Source of the DNA: Mycocentrospora acerina | Lineage: Eukaryota; Ascomycota; Dothideomycetes; Pleosporales | Assembly (NCBI GenBank): GCA_022701365.1 | Contig: JAKUHH010000150.1 | Coordinates: forward strand, 868,001 to 932,000 | DNA: 64,000 nucleotides | Direction of reading: 5' to 3' | Shown: positions 11,821 through 23,868 of the stretch, piece by piece | How the letters are laid out: every line of letters starts with the position of its first letter | How positions within the stretch are numbered: position 1 is the first letter of the stretch | Position numbers and translations under genes: made by a program | The notes under the pieces: generated by a model | The model's input: the letters and a program-made list of their open reading frames with translations, nothing else | The model's database searches: none | What the model was told of the DNA's origin: nothing

Positions 11821-13158
11821 CTAGACACTCACAACGCTCATCTCCAAGATGACCATGCCCTCTGGCTGTCTCACCAAAGCGGGACTGATTACAAGACCTC
11901 TTCTGCCTGATCCCTCCCATACGAAATCATACACACTAGGCTGCCCAAACAGCCAGATCCTCAGCTCCAGGGCGGAAGAGATGATTTGCGCGAGACCCTC
12001 ATCTCTGTCCTGGTCATTGTCTGTAGGGTTTGCCCAAGGGAAAAATGTCAAGGAGAAATTCTCAGCTGCTTCACGAATGTCTGATGAAAGGGCCCAAGAT
12101 TGACGTGCCTGAGAGTGACGAGAGGAAGACGAGTTGTAGAGGTAAACAGACAAACGCCGGTGAAGAGTTGATGCCATGTTCCGACCTGGATCTGTTCCAT
12201 TGTCAGTCATACCATTACTGGTCTTATAGCGCCGGAGTTCCATACCAGAAACATCCTTATCAGTCTTTACACTGTTAAGTTCTTTGGGAAACATGGTCAC
12301 CCCTTCGTCGCCATTCTTTGGTCCAGTGATGCCGAGTATATACCCTACAAGCGCATGCTTGAGCGCTGTTGTCGGACTCGAACAGTTCTGCAACAACCCC
12401 GCCATATCAACACCCTTCTCGCCAAACTGCGCGAGCTCGGGTTCCAGGCTCGACGTGATACTCGCATGTACATCGCGGTAGTATGCATCAATATGTTTGT
12501 GCATCTCGCCAAACAGCGCAGCAACTTTGCTCTGAACATCACGCTCATCCGCCACAGGAGGAATAATACCAGCCAATGGATCCGAAGAAGTTGGCTGCTG
12601 GATAGGCTTCCTGGAGGGAACTTGCGCAAGAGAAACAGGGACTTGCGAAACTTGAACGTACGAGCTGTCTCTCCTGCCAGCATCGATGCTTTTCGGGACC
12701 ATGGCGAGCTCCGGTGTCGAGTCCGCGTACGTCTCGTATTTCGCTGATCTGCTTTTCTCACTTTGTTTCCTATTTCGTTTCTTGAAGAGGATAATCGCGG
12801 CGATGAAGGCGAGTGCGGCGCCGACAACCGCAGCACCAATGGCAATTCCTGCTACGGCGCCGCTACTCACACCGCTACTCTTTTTGCTATTCAAGCTGAT
12901 TTGTGCTGCTGTTGAGTTTGAGCTCCCGCTCCCAGCTAGAGAGTTTGGCACCGCTGCAGATGTTGCCGAAGTTTGTACCCCGGTTTGCCATGTGCTTGTG
13001 CCGACTTCTCCATTACTATTTACTGTTGTTCCAGTCATGGTCCATCCATTATTCGTCGATGTTGTTACAACAATTCCGGATGTCGGGTTTACTCCCGTGG
13101 TCAAAGCTGTAGATTGACATTCACCTGGCAAACATGATAGAATGAGCGGCGACGCCAT
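11821..13158 (-). CDS. Unknown single-pass membrane protein
   Basis: A single open frame of 445 aa. The N-terminal quarter is Ser/Thr/Asn-rich, as in glycosylated fungal surface regions. A membrane segment (about residues 97-120, AVAGIAIGAAVVGAALAFIAAIILF) follows, then a basic KKRNRK stop-transfer. The remaining 320 residues are cytoplasmic-looking and partly helical, with an AYYRDVHASI-type segment. This layout (Ser/Thr-rich ectodomain, one membrane helix, variable tail) is common in Dothideomycetes and Eurotiomycetes, but I do not recognise a named family. No clear signal peptide is seen, so a short upstream exon may be missing. The chosen ATG follows a CT-rich leader about 95 bp after a TATA-like element. 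An in-frame intron near the C-terminal third (GTGTAA donor, CCAG acceptor) cannot be excluded. Confidence 0.65.
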   Translation of the reverse strand: MASPLILSCLPGECQSTALTTGVNPTSGIVVTTSTNNGWTMTGTTVNSNGEVGTSTWQTGVQTSATSAAVPNSLAGSGSSNSTAAQISLNSKKSSGVSSGAVAGIAIGAAVVGAALAFIAAIILFKKRNRKQSEKSRSAKYETYADSTPELAMVPKSIDAGRRDSSYVQVSQVPVSLAQVPSRKPIQQPTSSDPLAGIIPPVADERDVQSKVAALFGEMHKHIDAYYRDVHASITSSLEPELAQFGEKGVDMAGLLQNCSSPTTALKHALVGYILGITGPKNGDEGVTMFPKELNSVKTDKDVSGMELRRYKTSNGMTDNGTDPGRNMASTLHRRLSVYLYNSSSSRHSQARQSWALSSDIREAAENFSLTFFPWANPTDNDQDRDEGLAQIISSALELRIWLFGQPSVYDFVWEGSGRRGLVISPALVRQPEGMVILEMSVVSV

Positions 13159-13703
13159 CTTTCCTCAAATTCTTTCTTTGAGATGAAATGATGGAGGAAA
13201 AGACGGAAAAAGAGGAGAAGAAAAAAGTTACAAATGGCGAGCACTGCTCATAGTATAATATACCCAGCTGTACGCACCCATCAGGCTGCCCGCTCAGCCG
13301 CACCTCGTGCACCCACCCCGCATCCTTCTCACAGCTCCGCCTCGCGCCATCTCTGGTATTGGCGTTGGCATGCGATTGATTGTCTGGTGAGCTTATTGTT
13401 GCACGGCTGAACGTGGCTTTGGAAAGTTTAGTGCTGATGCGAGGGTATGGAAATAGACGGCGAGCCAATACGAATGCAGAGAACACGGCAATCGCTCTTG
13501 CGCTAGTTCAAATTCGGCAAGACGAGTACGCCTTGGATAAACGTCCATTTGCGCAGCCTTGTTGGTGATGACCTTGTCTCAGTGTTCTTGTAAAGGCATG
13601 CATATGGTTAAAACAACTAAGGGCTCGGTGTTCGAAAACTAACAATATCTACCATTGAGTCTTCTATTTTTAAAGAACAGTTTATGGCTCTCGAGCAGAC
13701 AAC
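13159..13703. other. Intergenic, two minus-strand genes
   Basis: 545 bp upstream of the membrane-protein gene and downstream of the zinc-finger gene. It holds the TATA-like element and leader listed separately. A short minus-strand frame with a GTGCGT donor-like site near 13272 could be an alternative first exon of the membrane protein, but I could not build a convincing signal peptide from it. Confidence 0.4.
13254..13262 (-). promoter_or_regulatory. TATA-like element
   Basis: On the minus strand this reads TATATTATA, 95 bp upstream of the ATG at 13158 and separated from it by a CT-rich leader. Its position suits a core promoter, but no transcript start is known. Confidence 0.4.
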
Positions 13704-16014
13704 TTAATGTACTTTCTCGGTAACTCCGCCCAACCTGAGCTCATATCCACACCTTATACAACCCTTAAATGAGTGTGCGTTAAGATAATTGCAATTCGCA
13801 CAATGAATGATCATAACTTTATCCAATCCAACTTCTCCATCCTTTTCTAATTCATTCCTTGTCACACCATCCAGTTCTCCTGCAGAACTTTCTTGTATGT
13901 GTGGATCGTCTATTGTTGCGTTTTTGTTGGCCAGGAAGACACTCGACGCAGGTTCAGGATGTGCGATCATCTGTCGGACTTGCGACGTGATTTCTTCGGG
14001 AATCCAGCCGGGTTCGTTCGTGTAGGGATGGGGTATTCTAATCGCTTCGGGAAATATAGTACAATACATTCGTGCCCACGTTATAAGGGGATCTCTAGGT
14101 CGAGATATATGACCGCATTCGTTTGCAGCTTGATGTTGAAAAAAAGATCTTTCATTAATGAAATCCATCCTGCATCTTCTGCATTGCCGAAAAGACTGGA
14201 GGTAATCTCCATGTTGAACACGACTCAGATGACTTTGTACGTCCGACATATTTTCATTTGAACGCCCTTTACAAGACGGCAGATTGTTGTGCATGATATC
14301 ATGCTTGTAGATTGGACAGTCCAACCTCGTTTGGCCTCGCCTCTTAGGAATATCACTGCGATCTTTAAATCCATACATCGTCCGGCTCGAATTTAAATCT
14401 TTATTGACTGCCGATAGCACAGGTTCCTCGAGGAACCTATCTAGTAGGCTATCCAGAGTTGTGCTCCCTTCATCTAGCCGTGGAAGGGCGTGGTGATGTT
14501 GTGGAGTGTCACTACTTCCCAAACATGGCTCTGAATCATCTCTGGCTTCATTTTGAGATCTGTTTGTTTGATCATCTTCAGATTCTTTATCCGATTCCAC
14601 CTCGCGTGGGAGAGCAGTAAGAGCGATATCTTCCAAATGTCTTGCAAGGTGAACAAGTATAGCACTTTTTCCATTCTTCATAGTCTCGAAGCATAATGGA
14701 CATTCAAAATTACTCCAGTCAGGGCCGAGCTTGTGGTCGAGCTCGAGATGGTCACTCCATAGTTGGTGATTAGCGAAGGGTGTTTCTTTAAAAGGACAGC
14801 TGACAAAGAAGCAGGAATAGGGTTGCAGATCGAGATAAAGATGTTTTCTGCAAAGAGTCAGTACATCGAATCGCTGTAAGCACATCCACGTACCTCCAAT
14901 CCCTATTGGTAGTCGCTCTTATGTGTTTACCACAAGCATGGCACTCAAATGGCGATCCGTTCTTCGCTTCTGCTGAAATTGGCGGAATGTGGACTCTTTT
15001 GCCTCCGGTGACACTTGTCATGAATGATATCACAGTCTCCGCATATGAAGAGGGTACATTAGGGAGTGAAGTACCAAGGCCAGAATCCTGAAACTCAGAG
15101 TCAGCAAACAGAGATTTTGCTGCTGATGCTATGCGCTTCTGTTCATCAGAGTGTTCATGAGCCTTGGTATTGTATTCTCGCTCCTGTTGCATACGCTGGT
15201 AACGAGCCCAGCTGATCTTTCCAAGGCACTCTACTATTTTAGGGCTTGCGTATGGGTGTTTGGCCAGAATAAGTTCAGCATGGTATTCGTGCGCCGCCCG
15301 CTGCTCCACACGTAAGATGCTAGGCTTATCATCATGCTCTGGATCAATAGCCGGACATTCGAGGGCAGGGCCTAGATCCACCAAACAGTTTACATACATC
15401 TTGATATCTTCTGCAAGCTTCGTGAGTTTGCTGCGCCTGGAGTCATCTAGAGAAGCATCTGAATCACTGTCTGTGTCGCTATCGCTGTCAGTATCGGTGC
15501 CGGTCGTTCGCTCATCTTCCGCCAGAAGATATTTAGTTTGGTCGTAAATTTGTGCAGTAGTCGCTCTAAGACGTACGATATCAGTATCATCGTCTTGGAG
15601 CAAGACAAACTCGTTGAGTGCTACAAAGAAATTGTTAGCCAAGATAAGCCCTGGTGCGGTCATGAACATACCTCGTGATATTGTCTTGCACATCGGGTTG
15701 GCGATGGAAAGCATGGTACGCTGTAAACTCTTCGATCGCTTCAACACAAGATCCAATTTTCCGCCCCATGCGCCATGGCCGTCTGCCCAAAGCCTTAATG
15801 TATCGCGATATCGTCGAAGCAAGGTCTCCTCTCGTTTTGATATTAAGCTGGAGTTCAAATTTTCGAGTAGACAGGATAATGACTCCAAACAAGCCCGAAG
15901 GAGCCTTGCAGCAATCCCTCCCTCTTCTTCTACCTCCTCTGATGCCTCTTTCTGCCATTGTTGAATTATGACATTACTCCCGAGCGACTCTGTTGGAGGT
16001 GACACTGTAGACAT
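13704..16014 (-). CDS. Fungal C2H2-like zinc-finger protein
   Basis: Model: complement(join(13704..14847,14894..15620,15672..16014)), 737 aa. Introns are 46 and 51 nt; the 51-nt one is in frame, so its retention would add 17 residues. The N-terminal helical region has the LWADGHGAWGGKLD signature of a lineage-expanded fungal family. An Asp/Ser-rich acidic spacer follows. Then a cluster of C2H2-like fingers spans the 46-nt intron: FECHACGKHI, YSCFFVSCPF, an H-x4-H pair, FECPLCFETM, and the characteristic HLARHLEDIALTALP end. A C-x2-C plus C-x2-C ribbon (HCANCNYL to CIRCGYEL) closes the protein. Members often occur beside STAND/NLR-like and HET-type genes in filamentous fungi; their molecular role is not established. 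The gene is divergent from the HeLo-like gene with 269 bp between starts. Confidence 0.8.
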
Positions 16015-16283
16015 CCTCGTGTTGTAAAATATGGAAAATTATGCAGCCGAGCCTGTATAATGTACCATAAAAATTATCTATCAGGTAGTTCGTTAGGAGA
16101 GGTGGATGTGTCGTGTCTATATCTGCTTGACAGGAGGGGTCCACTCGACAAGGCTGAAGGCACCCTCGATGGCTGAGCCTGCAGGGGTGCGAGGCTGTGC
16201 TTATAGCCACCTCATAATCTCAGCCGTATAAAGACAGCTTGGGAAACTCAGCCCATAACCAAATTTTATCTGAAATATCTAGA
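16015..16283. promoter_or_regulatory. Shared 269-bp divergent promoter
   Basis: The start codons of the zinc-finger gene (-) and the HeLo-like/pseudokinase-like gene (+) are 269 bp apart, so both promoters must be here or overlap the genes. I cannot assign specific binding sites. Confidence 0.6.
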
Positions 16284-18245
16284 ATGGAAGTTGCTGGACT
16301 TGTTTTCGGCGTGTTGCCAATACTCGTTGAAGCATTGAAGGCATACTCGAAAGCAGCAGATAGCCTGCATACATTCCGCCATTACTCAAGAGAAGTAAAA
16401 TCCATTGCTCTCCAATTCAAAGTCTCCAACGGTGTATTTCTGAACGAATGCCGTCTATTGTTGTGCCTTATCGAGGACGAGAAGTCGATAGAAAGCATGC
16501 TAGAGGATGAAGCGGACTGTCGTTGGACGAGTGAGGAACTCAATGACAAGCTGAACAAGGCGCTCAAAACAAACTTCGATTTGTGTGGTCAGATTATTGA
16601 GGAAACAAAGGATACCATAGAAGGTATGAGGGAGGAATTAAAGAAGTTTGACGTTTTGTCTGAACGAAAGCAATCGGTTCGTACCCCCGCGCCAGTAGTC
16701 TCTCATTTCCCACCTCTCCCCCCAACACTCACCATTCGAAAAGGGCGAAACCATCAAATCTGCTATCAAGCGTCTACGCGGAGCAATCAGGATCGTCTTT
16801 GACAAGTCCAAGTATGAGAAGTTGCTGGGAAATCTGCGAGACAGGAACGGTGACCTTGGTGCACTTCGATCGCAGATTGGTACTTTCCAGGAACATGACA
16901 TGCGTACTACAAGTACATCTCTGAGACATCAAAGTCTACCGGTAAATTTTCAGTCAATTAAGAGTGTGTCTCACAAACTCCATGAAGCGCTCTGTAATGC
17001 TTGGTGCTGCGACGATTCTGCGCATCGCGTGCACTACGCCAAATTGTGTCTTGAAGCGGAGGTGCGAACAGAAGTCCGTCTTGATCTTGCCATATCCTGC
17101 CATGAGGCCCATGTTGGGTGTAATAGCGGGTGAGTTCATGGATCTTTTGGGTGAAGTAGTCGCTGATTGTATTTAGGCTTCCGCGAGAGCCTCCAACATG
17201 GCTCTACGTACAATCGACGAGCACGTCTCGAAAAGAATGCGTCGAGGAGGTGTCAAAAATTTCAACAGACTTTAAAACATCAGCTTTAGATGTACTAACA
17301 GTACCCCCGTCATCCAAAGGATTTAAGAGGAGACTATCGTTGGAACATATAGATCCAGCAGTCAGTAAAAAGAAGAAGAAGCAAGTACGTTTCATTGATA
17401 CAGCGATCATCTCAAGCTCCGGCCAGGCCCTTATCACAGTCTCGAGACAATATAACACGCTTGAGTTCAACTTGTGCCAGGCTCAGAATCTCTGTAGCTA
17501 CATACAGCAGAACTATCGGATGTGCGAAGGCTCTATCACTCAGAACTGCTTTGGCTATCTGGAAACACCAGAAATGTACAAACACATGTTCTATGTCCCG
17601 GAGAAGAGAGCAACAGCAAGAGCTGCATCACCCGCTGTGGACGATAATGCGGTCTACACGATATCCGACATAATGAAACATGATCCAGATGACGTGATAG
17701 CAGTCGAAGACCAGCTGAAGTTGGCCCATAAGACGGCACTCGCTGTACTGCAGTATCATGACACACCATGGTTGTCCGAGCGCTGGCGACTCCAAGATGT
17801 CAGTTACTGTGGCAATCGAAGAATTCTCGACCAGACCGCGTTGAAGACACTCCATCTCAGCTCTCAGATTTCATCTCCCAGCCTGCCAAATGCGGTTCCT
17901 ATGGATGGAGTAGAGAGCACCGAACATGTTGTGAGTGACGAGGTCCGGTTTGGCATCAACAACACGACACTCTTCTTTCTCGGTGTGGCTATGCTCGAGA
18001 TTGCGCATTGGAAGCCACTTGAAGAAAAGATGACACCCAGAGATCTTAACAACGAGATTTTTGCTGCACGACGGCTTGCCTCTGGTCGGGCACCTCTGGG
18101 CCCTGCATACCAAAGAATCGCCGAAAAGTGCCTACAGTGCAATTTTGGATTTGGGACCAAACTAAGTAGTAAAGGGTTGCAGACAGCGGTCTACAATGAT
18201 GTGGTTTGTGGGCTCGAGAAAATGATCGGGGATTTAACCATCTAG
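16284..18245 (+). CDS. HeLo-like N-terminus with DUF7580/pseudokinase-like C-terminus
   Basis: Model: join(16284..16676,16744..17129,17177..18245), 615 aa. The first intron (67 nt) uses a weak GTTCGT donor and an AAG acceptor, the second (47 nt) is GTGAGT/TTTAG; the phases join exactly. The true ATG is at 16284; an in-frame start at 16239 is TTG. Residues 1-130 are helical and begin MEVAGLVFGVLPILVEALKA, the pattern of HeLo-like or prion-inhibition N-terminal domains of fungal cell-death and STAND proteins. A basic KKKKKQVRF segment follows in the middle. The C-terminal 250 residues resemble what I recall of DUF7580: LAVLQYHDTPWLSERWRLQDV, LFFLGVAMLEIAHWKPLEE and YQRIAEKCLQCNF, a pattern like a degenerate kinase C-lobe without HRD or DFG motifs. 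Function is not established; a role in non-self recognition or regulated cell death is inference. Confidence 0.72.
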
Positions 18246-19840
18246 GAGATTCTGAGCGTTTGGCCACTGTTCATCACGAAAATCATGAGGTCAATTTTGG
18301 AAGGAGAAGGGATTATAAATCAAGTTGGTTTAGCTCCGTTGACGAGCCTAATCGCTCACATGCTTACACTTACAGATAGTTTTCCATTTACGCAATGTTT
18401 TCATGCACAACCATCACATCTCCTAGTACAGTACCCCACAGCAGATGAGTATGAACTTATAAGCACACACATATTGACCAATACCATCCCATCTACTCCA
18501 AAATTAACATCAACACAACCACCCTCAATCCACCCTCTCCTTCCCTTACACCCCCTTGATACACCAACCCCTCCATTTTCAATAGCACAAACCCCCTGAA
18601 ACTCATGTGACATTCCACAGCGTAACAAGATAATCAACACAATTTCCATATTCCCTTCAACCCTGTCCAACAATCTCATGATAAGTTACAAACTATACTC
18701 AATCAACTAACCAGAGATGAATCAGCTACTAAGATCATGGCAGGTCTATGTTTAGTTGAATTGGAAAAACTGCTAGTATGACAATGAATATGGTGGCAGT
18801 GTCATGTGCTTGTGGGATATGGAACCGCGTGGTTGGAAAGTAGTTGTTTTTCAAGACTTTGGAGAGCGGTTAATCGTGAGAAGAATTAGTTTGATTAGAC
18901 ACTCAGTGAATTTTTCCTGTATCTGGTCCGTAACAGAGGGGTTGTCGCGTCCCGAAATGGTGACACAAATCAAGTTCATATTCCACAGATGCAACATGTC
19001 ACAAGTATGCACAAATAGTAGCATCATGTGGAGCTTAGTTCCTCGAAACTTCAAGTACCGGCTCCCTACGGATCATGTGTTCATTTGAACAAAGTAACGA
19101 TGAATTGGGCGAACAAATGTTTCAAATATTGGGTATGATCCTATCTTCTCACCATCCATGTCATCCTCACCTACATCCTCACACCTGACCTACTACACCA
19201 ATCCTATGAAATATTAAAACGCCGATGCAATCTCAAGTATCCATTTCAGTCGTACCATTGCATCCATGTAGCAGTCTGTCATCCAAACAGAAAACCAAAA
19301 CTCCAAAACTCATCGCCAGTCTCATCTTGTTGCTTGCGAATCGCGCATATGAGAGAATAACAAGACTGCGCCTAAAAGTGCTCTATAACAACAGGTTGCC
19401 AGAAAATGATTCCAATGTGATGTACAGTAATACAGAATCCGTAATATACAAAAAGCGTTCTACATCTGTAGAGTTGGGAGATGTCAACGCCGCCAAGATA
19501 TCGGGTTCGATCGATATAACTTGGTGTTAGGGAGAGGTAAAAGAGCCAGCCTGGCGAGAGAGAACCGTTCGCGGTTACACTGGGAGATTACACCTCGTGC
19601 AATCACACCTAGACGGTATTTCGTAATGAGTCAGTTTAACTTAGAGGTGCCAAATGACGCCCAGCTTCAGACTTCTATGTATATATTGCGCCGGCCAGAG
19701 GGAAGGAAATATCTATAATTAAGTCCATTTTGTGGGTATCATCGCTTGCCATGGCCACGTAAGGTATCAAATTGGGGAACAGGAACAAGACCAGCAGTTC
19801 CATCGCGGAAAAAAGAACAAGAAATTGACGCAATAGAGAT
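18246..19840. other. Convergent intergenic region, no recognisable gene
   Basis: About 1.6 kb, moderately AT-rich, between the 3' ends of the HeLo-like gene (+) and KRE6 (-). Open frames here are short, low in complexity and unlike known families. I see nothing else to support. Confidence 0.6.
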
Positions 19841-22014
19841 TTACTCTTTGCAGTCGTGCATGAACGAATTTTGTGGCCAGTCGTACCCAGTCGATGCCCT
19901 GTATACATATTAGCACAAGAGCTACGCACAGATGACTGTCAACTTACCAGTCAGTATAATTGGGGTTTTGGTACGCGGCGGGGTGATTTGCAATGTAATC
20001 AGTCGTAGGATAACCTTCAGGATCGCAAGTCATAATCTGGTTGTCCGCCGGCTGGTAAATACGAATGAAATCAATCCGCATGGTAGCGGGCAGGTCTGCG
20101 TCGATCTTGACAGGATCAATAGCTGCAAAACTATTAGACATGCCGAAGTTGGCAATAATTGACATAGGCTCTTCAGGGATAACTCGTGTGCCAATGTTGC
20201 CGTTGGCTCGTGTCGCTTCCGCCTTCATGGACCAAGTCTTTTCCTCCCCGACGTACCAGGTAATGAACCCATCACTGCCAGTTTTATACTCAAACGCATA
20301 ACGCTGGTACTGCTTCCCGTCGTACCAATCATTGTTCAGAGTAGTAAGTGCCGAATTCGCCTGCTGGAAAGGCCCCCCTTTGTAGGCATTGATCATAGTG
20401 ATTTGGTTGTCATAAATCTCTGTGTAATCTGAAAGGAATTAGACCAGTGGAGTCGTGGGGATGAAAGTACTCACCATAATCGGGCATATACCAGATGTCA
20501 AAAGGAGCTGCCTGGAAAGACTGAGAGACAACACCAACAGCGTTCGTCTCACCCGGCCCGAGGAAATGAACGGATCCTTCCAAAGCATCAATTTCTGGAG
20601 CGCTCCGCGACTTTCCAGGGTTAGGATGGTCTTCACCCTTGCATGAACAAGCGGGCAGCTTCATTCCAGGGAGAGAGCTGAGGCCGTCGTATGAGCTCTG
20701 ATTAGGCGTAATTCCGGCGTCACATTCGTCATGGTAGCTGTAGGGCCAAAGACCTTCAGTCGAAGCAAGGTAGCCAGGGCGAGCCAAATTACCCATGGTC
20801 CAGAAACCTGGCCAGAAACCACTGACGTCGCCTCGACCAGGCAGTGAAATACTGGCCTCCAAGTGCCCACCCTTGTAGCACAATTTGTTCCATGACTGGA
20901 TCATACCCGATCGGTATTTGAGGCCATGGCTCGGGGAGTTGTCAAACTTGAGATTGAGAACTCCGTCCTTGGTGAATGCTGCATCTGGATCGTACCACTA
21001 CTAGGTGTTAGCGGGGCAAAATAGGCTCCGTGTCCTTGCGCAACTCACTTCCAAATCCTGTGTAGCGCCGTACCAAATATCGACAGCCTCGAAATACGGA
21101 TCGTCTCCGTCGTAAAACGTACGTCCATCCTTGTTGAACTCATCGGAGAATACCAAGACTTGCTTGGTGCCATCAGCCGATATCCGCGTCATGGCGCTTT
21201 TTGGCGTGTCAGGGTCAATGAGTCCCGAGCGAAGGTTTGTGAGCAGTGGCTCTTTTTGCTTGCTCTCTATGCAGAGGGGATTATTCGTACAGGGCCCGAC
21301 TTTAGGTGTCGTTACCTGATCAACAAAAGTGCTGCATCACAGTCAGTATAGCCAGGTGTCTGAAGTAGCCAGCACATACAGTATAGGGTAACCAATGAAC
21401 AGCAAGACAATGCCGAGGGCAAGAATCGCTAGACCTCCTACGTTGGCAAGACCTCTCTTATTCCACATGTCGCAGCCCCCCTCTTCCTTGTCATTGGGAT
21501 CAGGGTTGTGCAGATAATCATCCTTTTCTACATCCTCTGGATACAATAGTAAGCCCGCTGACGGCATAATGTTGAACTTCTCCGCCACTGTCTGTGTATT
21601 CAAGTCGTCTTCGCTCCCTGCTCGCGAGGGAGCTCTCGAGTCGTCAAATGGCGAGATGAACGGCCCTCTTGAAGATTCGCGCGTCATGTCTGAGCTCCAA
21701 CTCGATCGCCGTGACGACATGGCGGACAGTGCTGGCGATTCGTCTTTATACATGCGAGGCCTTGATCTCTTTGGCGGCAGCAGCATTTCTGCCGACTCAG
21801 CAACGCCCCCATTCTGATATACAGAGGGCCCCAAACTAGAAGCAGTGCCGGGACGAGTTGGTTGTGTTAATGAGCGTGCAGTGTTTGTTCGTCCAGTGCT
21901 GGGCCGCAGAAGAGACGGCGAGTTGTCGTCGGTAGTGACCTCGTGTGATCCTGAATTCAGGCGCAAGTGTGGATTGGCCCCCCCTCTGGGCGACTGTGGG
22001 AGTGGTGACAACAT
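19841..22014 (-). CDS. KRE6: Kre6/Skn1 beta-1,6-glucan synthesis protein, GH16-type
   Basis: Model: complement(join(19841..19898,19948..20428,20475..20997,21049..21331,21380..22014)), 659 aa, five exons with introns of 46-51 nt and all phases matched. It is a type II membrane protein: a Ser/Pro-rich cytosolic N-terminus of about 185 residues, one membrane helix (GLAILALGIVLLFIGYPIL) that ends at the first intron, and a lumenal GH16 domain. The GH16 catalytic pattern E-x-D-x-x-E is visible as EIDALE near residue 441, in the context SAPEIDALEGS. Other family marks are DLEWYDPDA across the second splice junction, SGFWPGFWTMGN, and the C-terminal WPQNSFMHDC. Kre6 and Skn1 act in the ER, Golgi and plasma membrane in making or cross-linking beta-1,6-glucan of the cell wall. 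Which of the two paralogues this matches cannot be decided here. Confidence 0.94.
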
Positions 22015-23868
22015 GCTAAGTGAGTGTATAGGGTGAGAGTGGTGATAGTCGTGGGTGCTATAAGTTGGCCAGTGTGAAAGAGTGGTGCTGGGGTAAGCGG
22101 GCTGCTTTGTGGTATGTTACGGCATGCAATTTGCAGGCAATGGGCGAAATGCTGCTCGGTATCACTGCTGATGTCGAGAAGAAGGAGAAAAACGGACGTG
22201 TAAAAAAGAGAACGATTTGACACCACAGGAAGGTGAATCGCTGCTGCCCCAACAATACCAGGATATCCTGTTACCAGGGTCGGAGCTGACTAGTTTACAC
22301 GTGCCAACACTTGGCACTGTCGGTGACGTGCAGCAGACGGGGAAGGAAGCAGCCGCATAGAGCGAATAGGAGCCTGGACCTGAGCGAAGGGTGCACACGC
22401 GGAGAGTGAAAGGAGAGACGGCGAGGAGTGAGCAGAAAGTAGAAAGCAGAAAGTAGAAAGTAGAAAGTGGAATCTAGAATCCAGAAGGCAGAGAACAGAA
22501 AGTAAAAACCTGGGGAGAAAAATCAATATGCGCGAGCAAACACCTCTTTTACGACTGTGGCACCAACTCGAGCTCGAAAAAGCTGCCGTCCGGAGGCTCG
22601 CAGAGGATGCAGATCCATCTCGTGGAGAAGCTTGTCACCAGGGGCAAGCCAATCGCGCACCGATAAGCGCCAGTACGGGCGAAGACGCTCAAACACGAGC
22701 CGCTAGCGACGGCAGCCTTGCTAAAATTGCCATTGGTAGTGGCCAGAATGTTACCTCGACAGCCAATTCAACGACGAGATCCAACGTTCGAGTCGCTGTT
22801 CCCTGTGTCGTCCCTCCTATAGTGGAGCCTGCCTCCAGCCAACAACGTCAAAGACATGGCCACCACGACATCGGTGTGTGTCGCAAGCACGCAAGCACAC
22901 CCGACGCACGCTCGCCTGCCTTTCCTCGTTGCCCATGCTGCAAAATCACGATCATCGTCTGCTGCGTACTGCATGTGTCCGCAGAGACGCGCCTGGAAGA
23001 ATTCACAGCCAACAGATTGTAGCAAGTGCCTCTCGAGTGTATACACATAGCAATGATCACCGTCATAGACTAACCCCGTTCATGCGTACTGTTGGATTGC
23101 GCAAATTGCCTAGGTTTCGTTTTTGGCGATTACGCGTCGCACCACATATTATAATTCCCCTGTCCGACTCCAGCGCTGTGTCTTTGCAGAGCACATGTTC
23201 CCTAGAACGAGTCAGAGTCAAAAAGCCTCGAGCGTTGAAGCCAAGTAGTTCCCAACTCCAGTCAGTTTGCGGTTGCCGTCGGAAATCGGACACTATGGGA
23301 GATCTGCGTAAGCACATGGTCCGTCCATGCTCGCTGGGGGAAGTCCGTTCACCTCAGTATCGTGAAGTGCACGACGTCATCGTCATCATCGTCACAAATC
23401 GCTCAAGTCCAGATGTCTCAATAATCTGCAAGAATTTTAGTTTCAGTTGCATTCTGGTACCTGAATCGCCCCCGATGAAAATCCCACGACTACCATGTGC
23501 ATAATGTTTCACGTTTTCAAAGCCGCCCCACTGCACGTTAATCGACAAGGACAGCGATTATACACAGCCTCAATGCACGAACAATCGGAATTGAACGCTG
23601 TCATGTTCCCGGAGCACCATCACAATTCAACAAAAATGCCATACACGGTCTCATGCGACGTAATTTCCCGCCGCTAGCAGCTTCATCGAAATCTCGAGTT
23701 TCATTTCATAATCTCATCAGCGTAGACTTATTCTTCGAGAAAGATTTCTCATGCATCAAACTACCATGTCCTCGATTCACTACAGGCCAAGTCTCATGTT
23801 CCAGTCGTTTCCGTTCCGTGATATCATCTCCATCGCTAGACACAATGTTCATCCAATGCCTCCATAGC
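22015..23868. other. KRE6 upstream region, with an AGAAAGT minisatellite
   Basis: About 1.85 kb upstream of KRE6 and downstream of the NuiA-like gene. An array of imperfect AGAAAGT/AGAAAGC units lies at about 22433-22470. A 164-codon frame at 22528-23022 (+) has no recognisable domain and I do not call it a gene. Nothing else is evident. Confidence 0.5.

Noticed and set aside
22528..23022. 164-codon + strand frame upstream of KRE6
   Set aside because: No domain, no splice context, and overlapping frames on both strands; probably promoter DNA.
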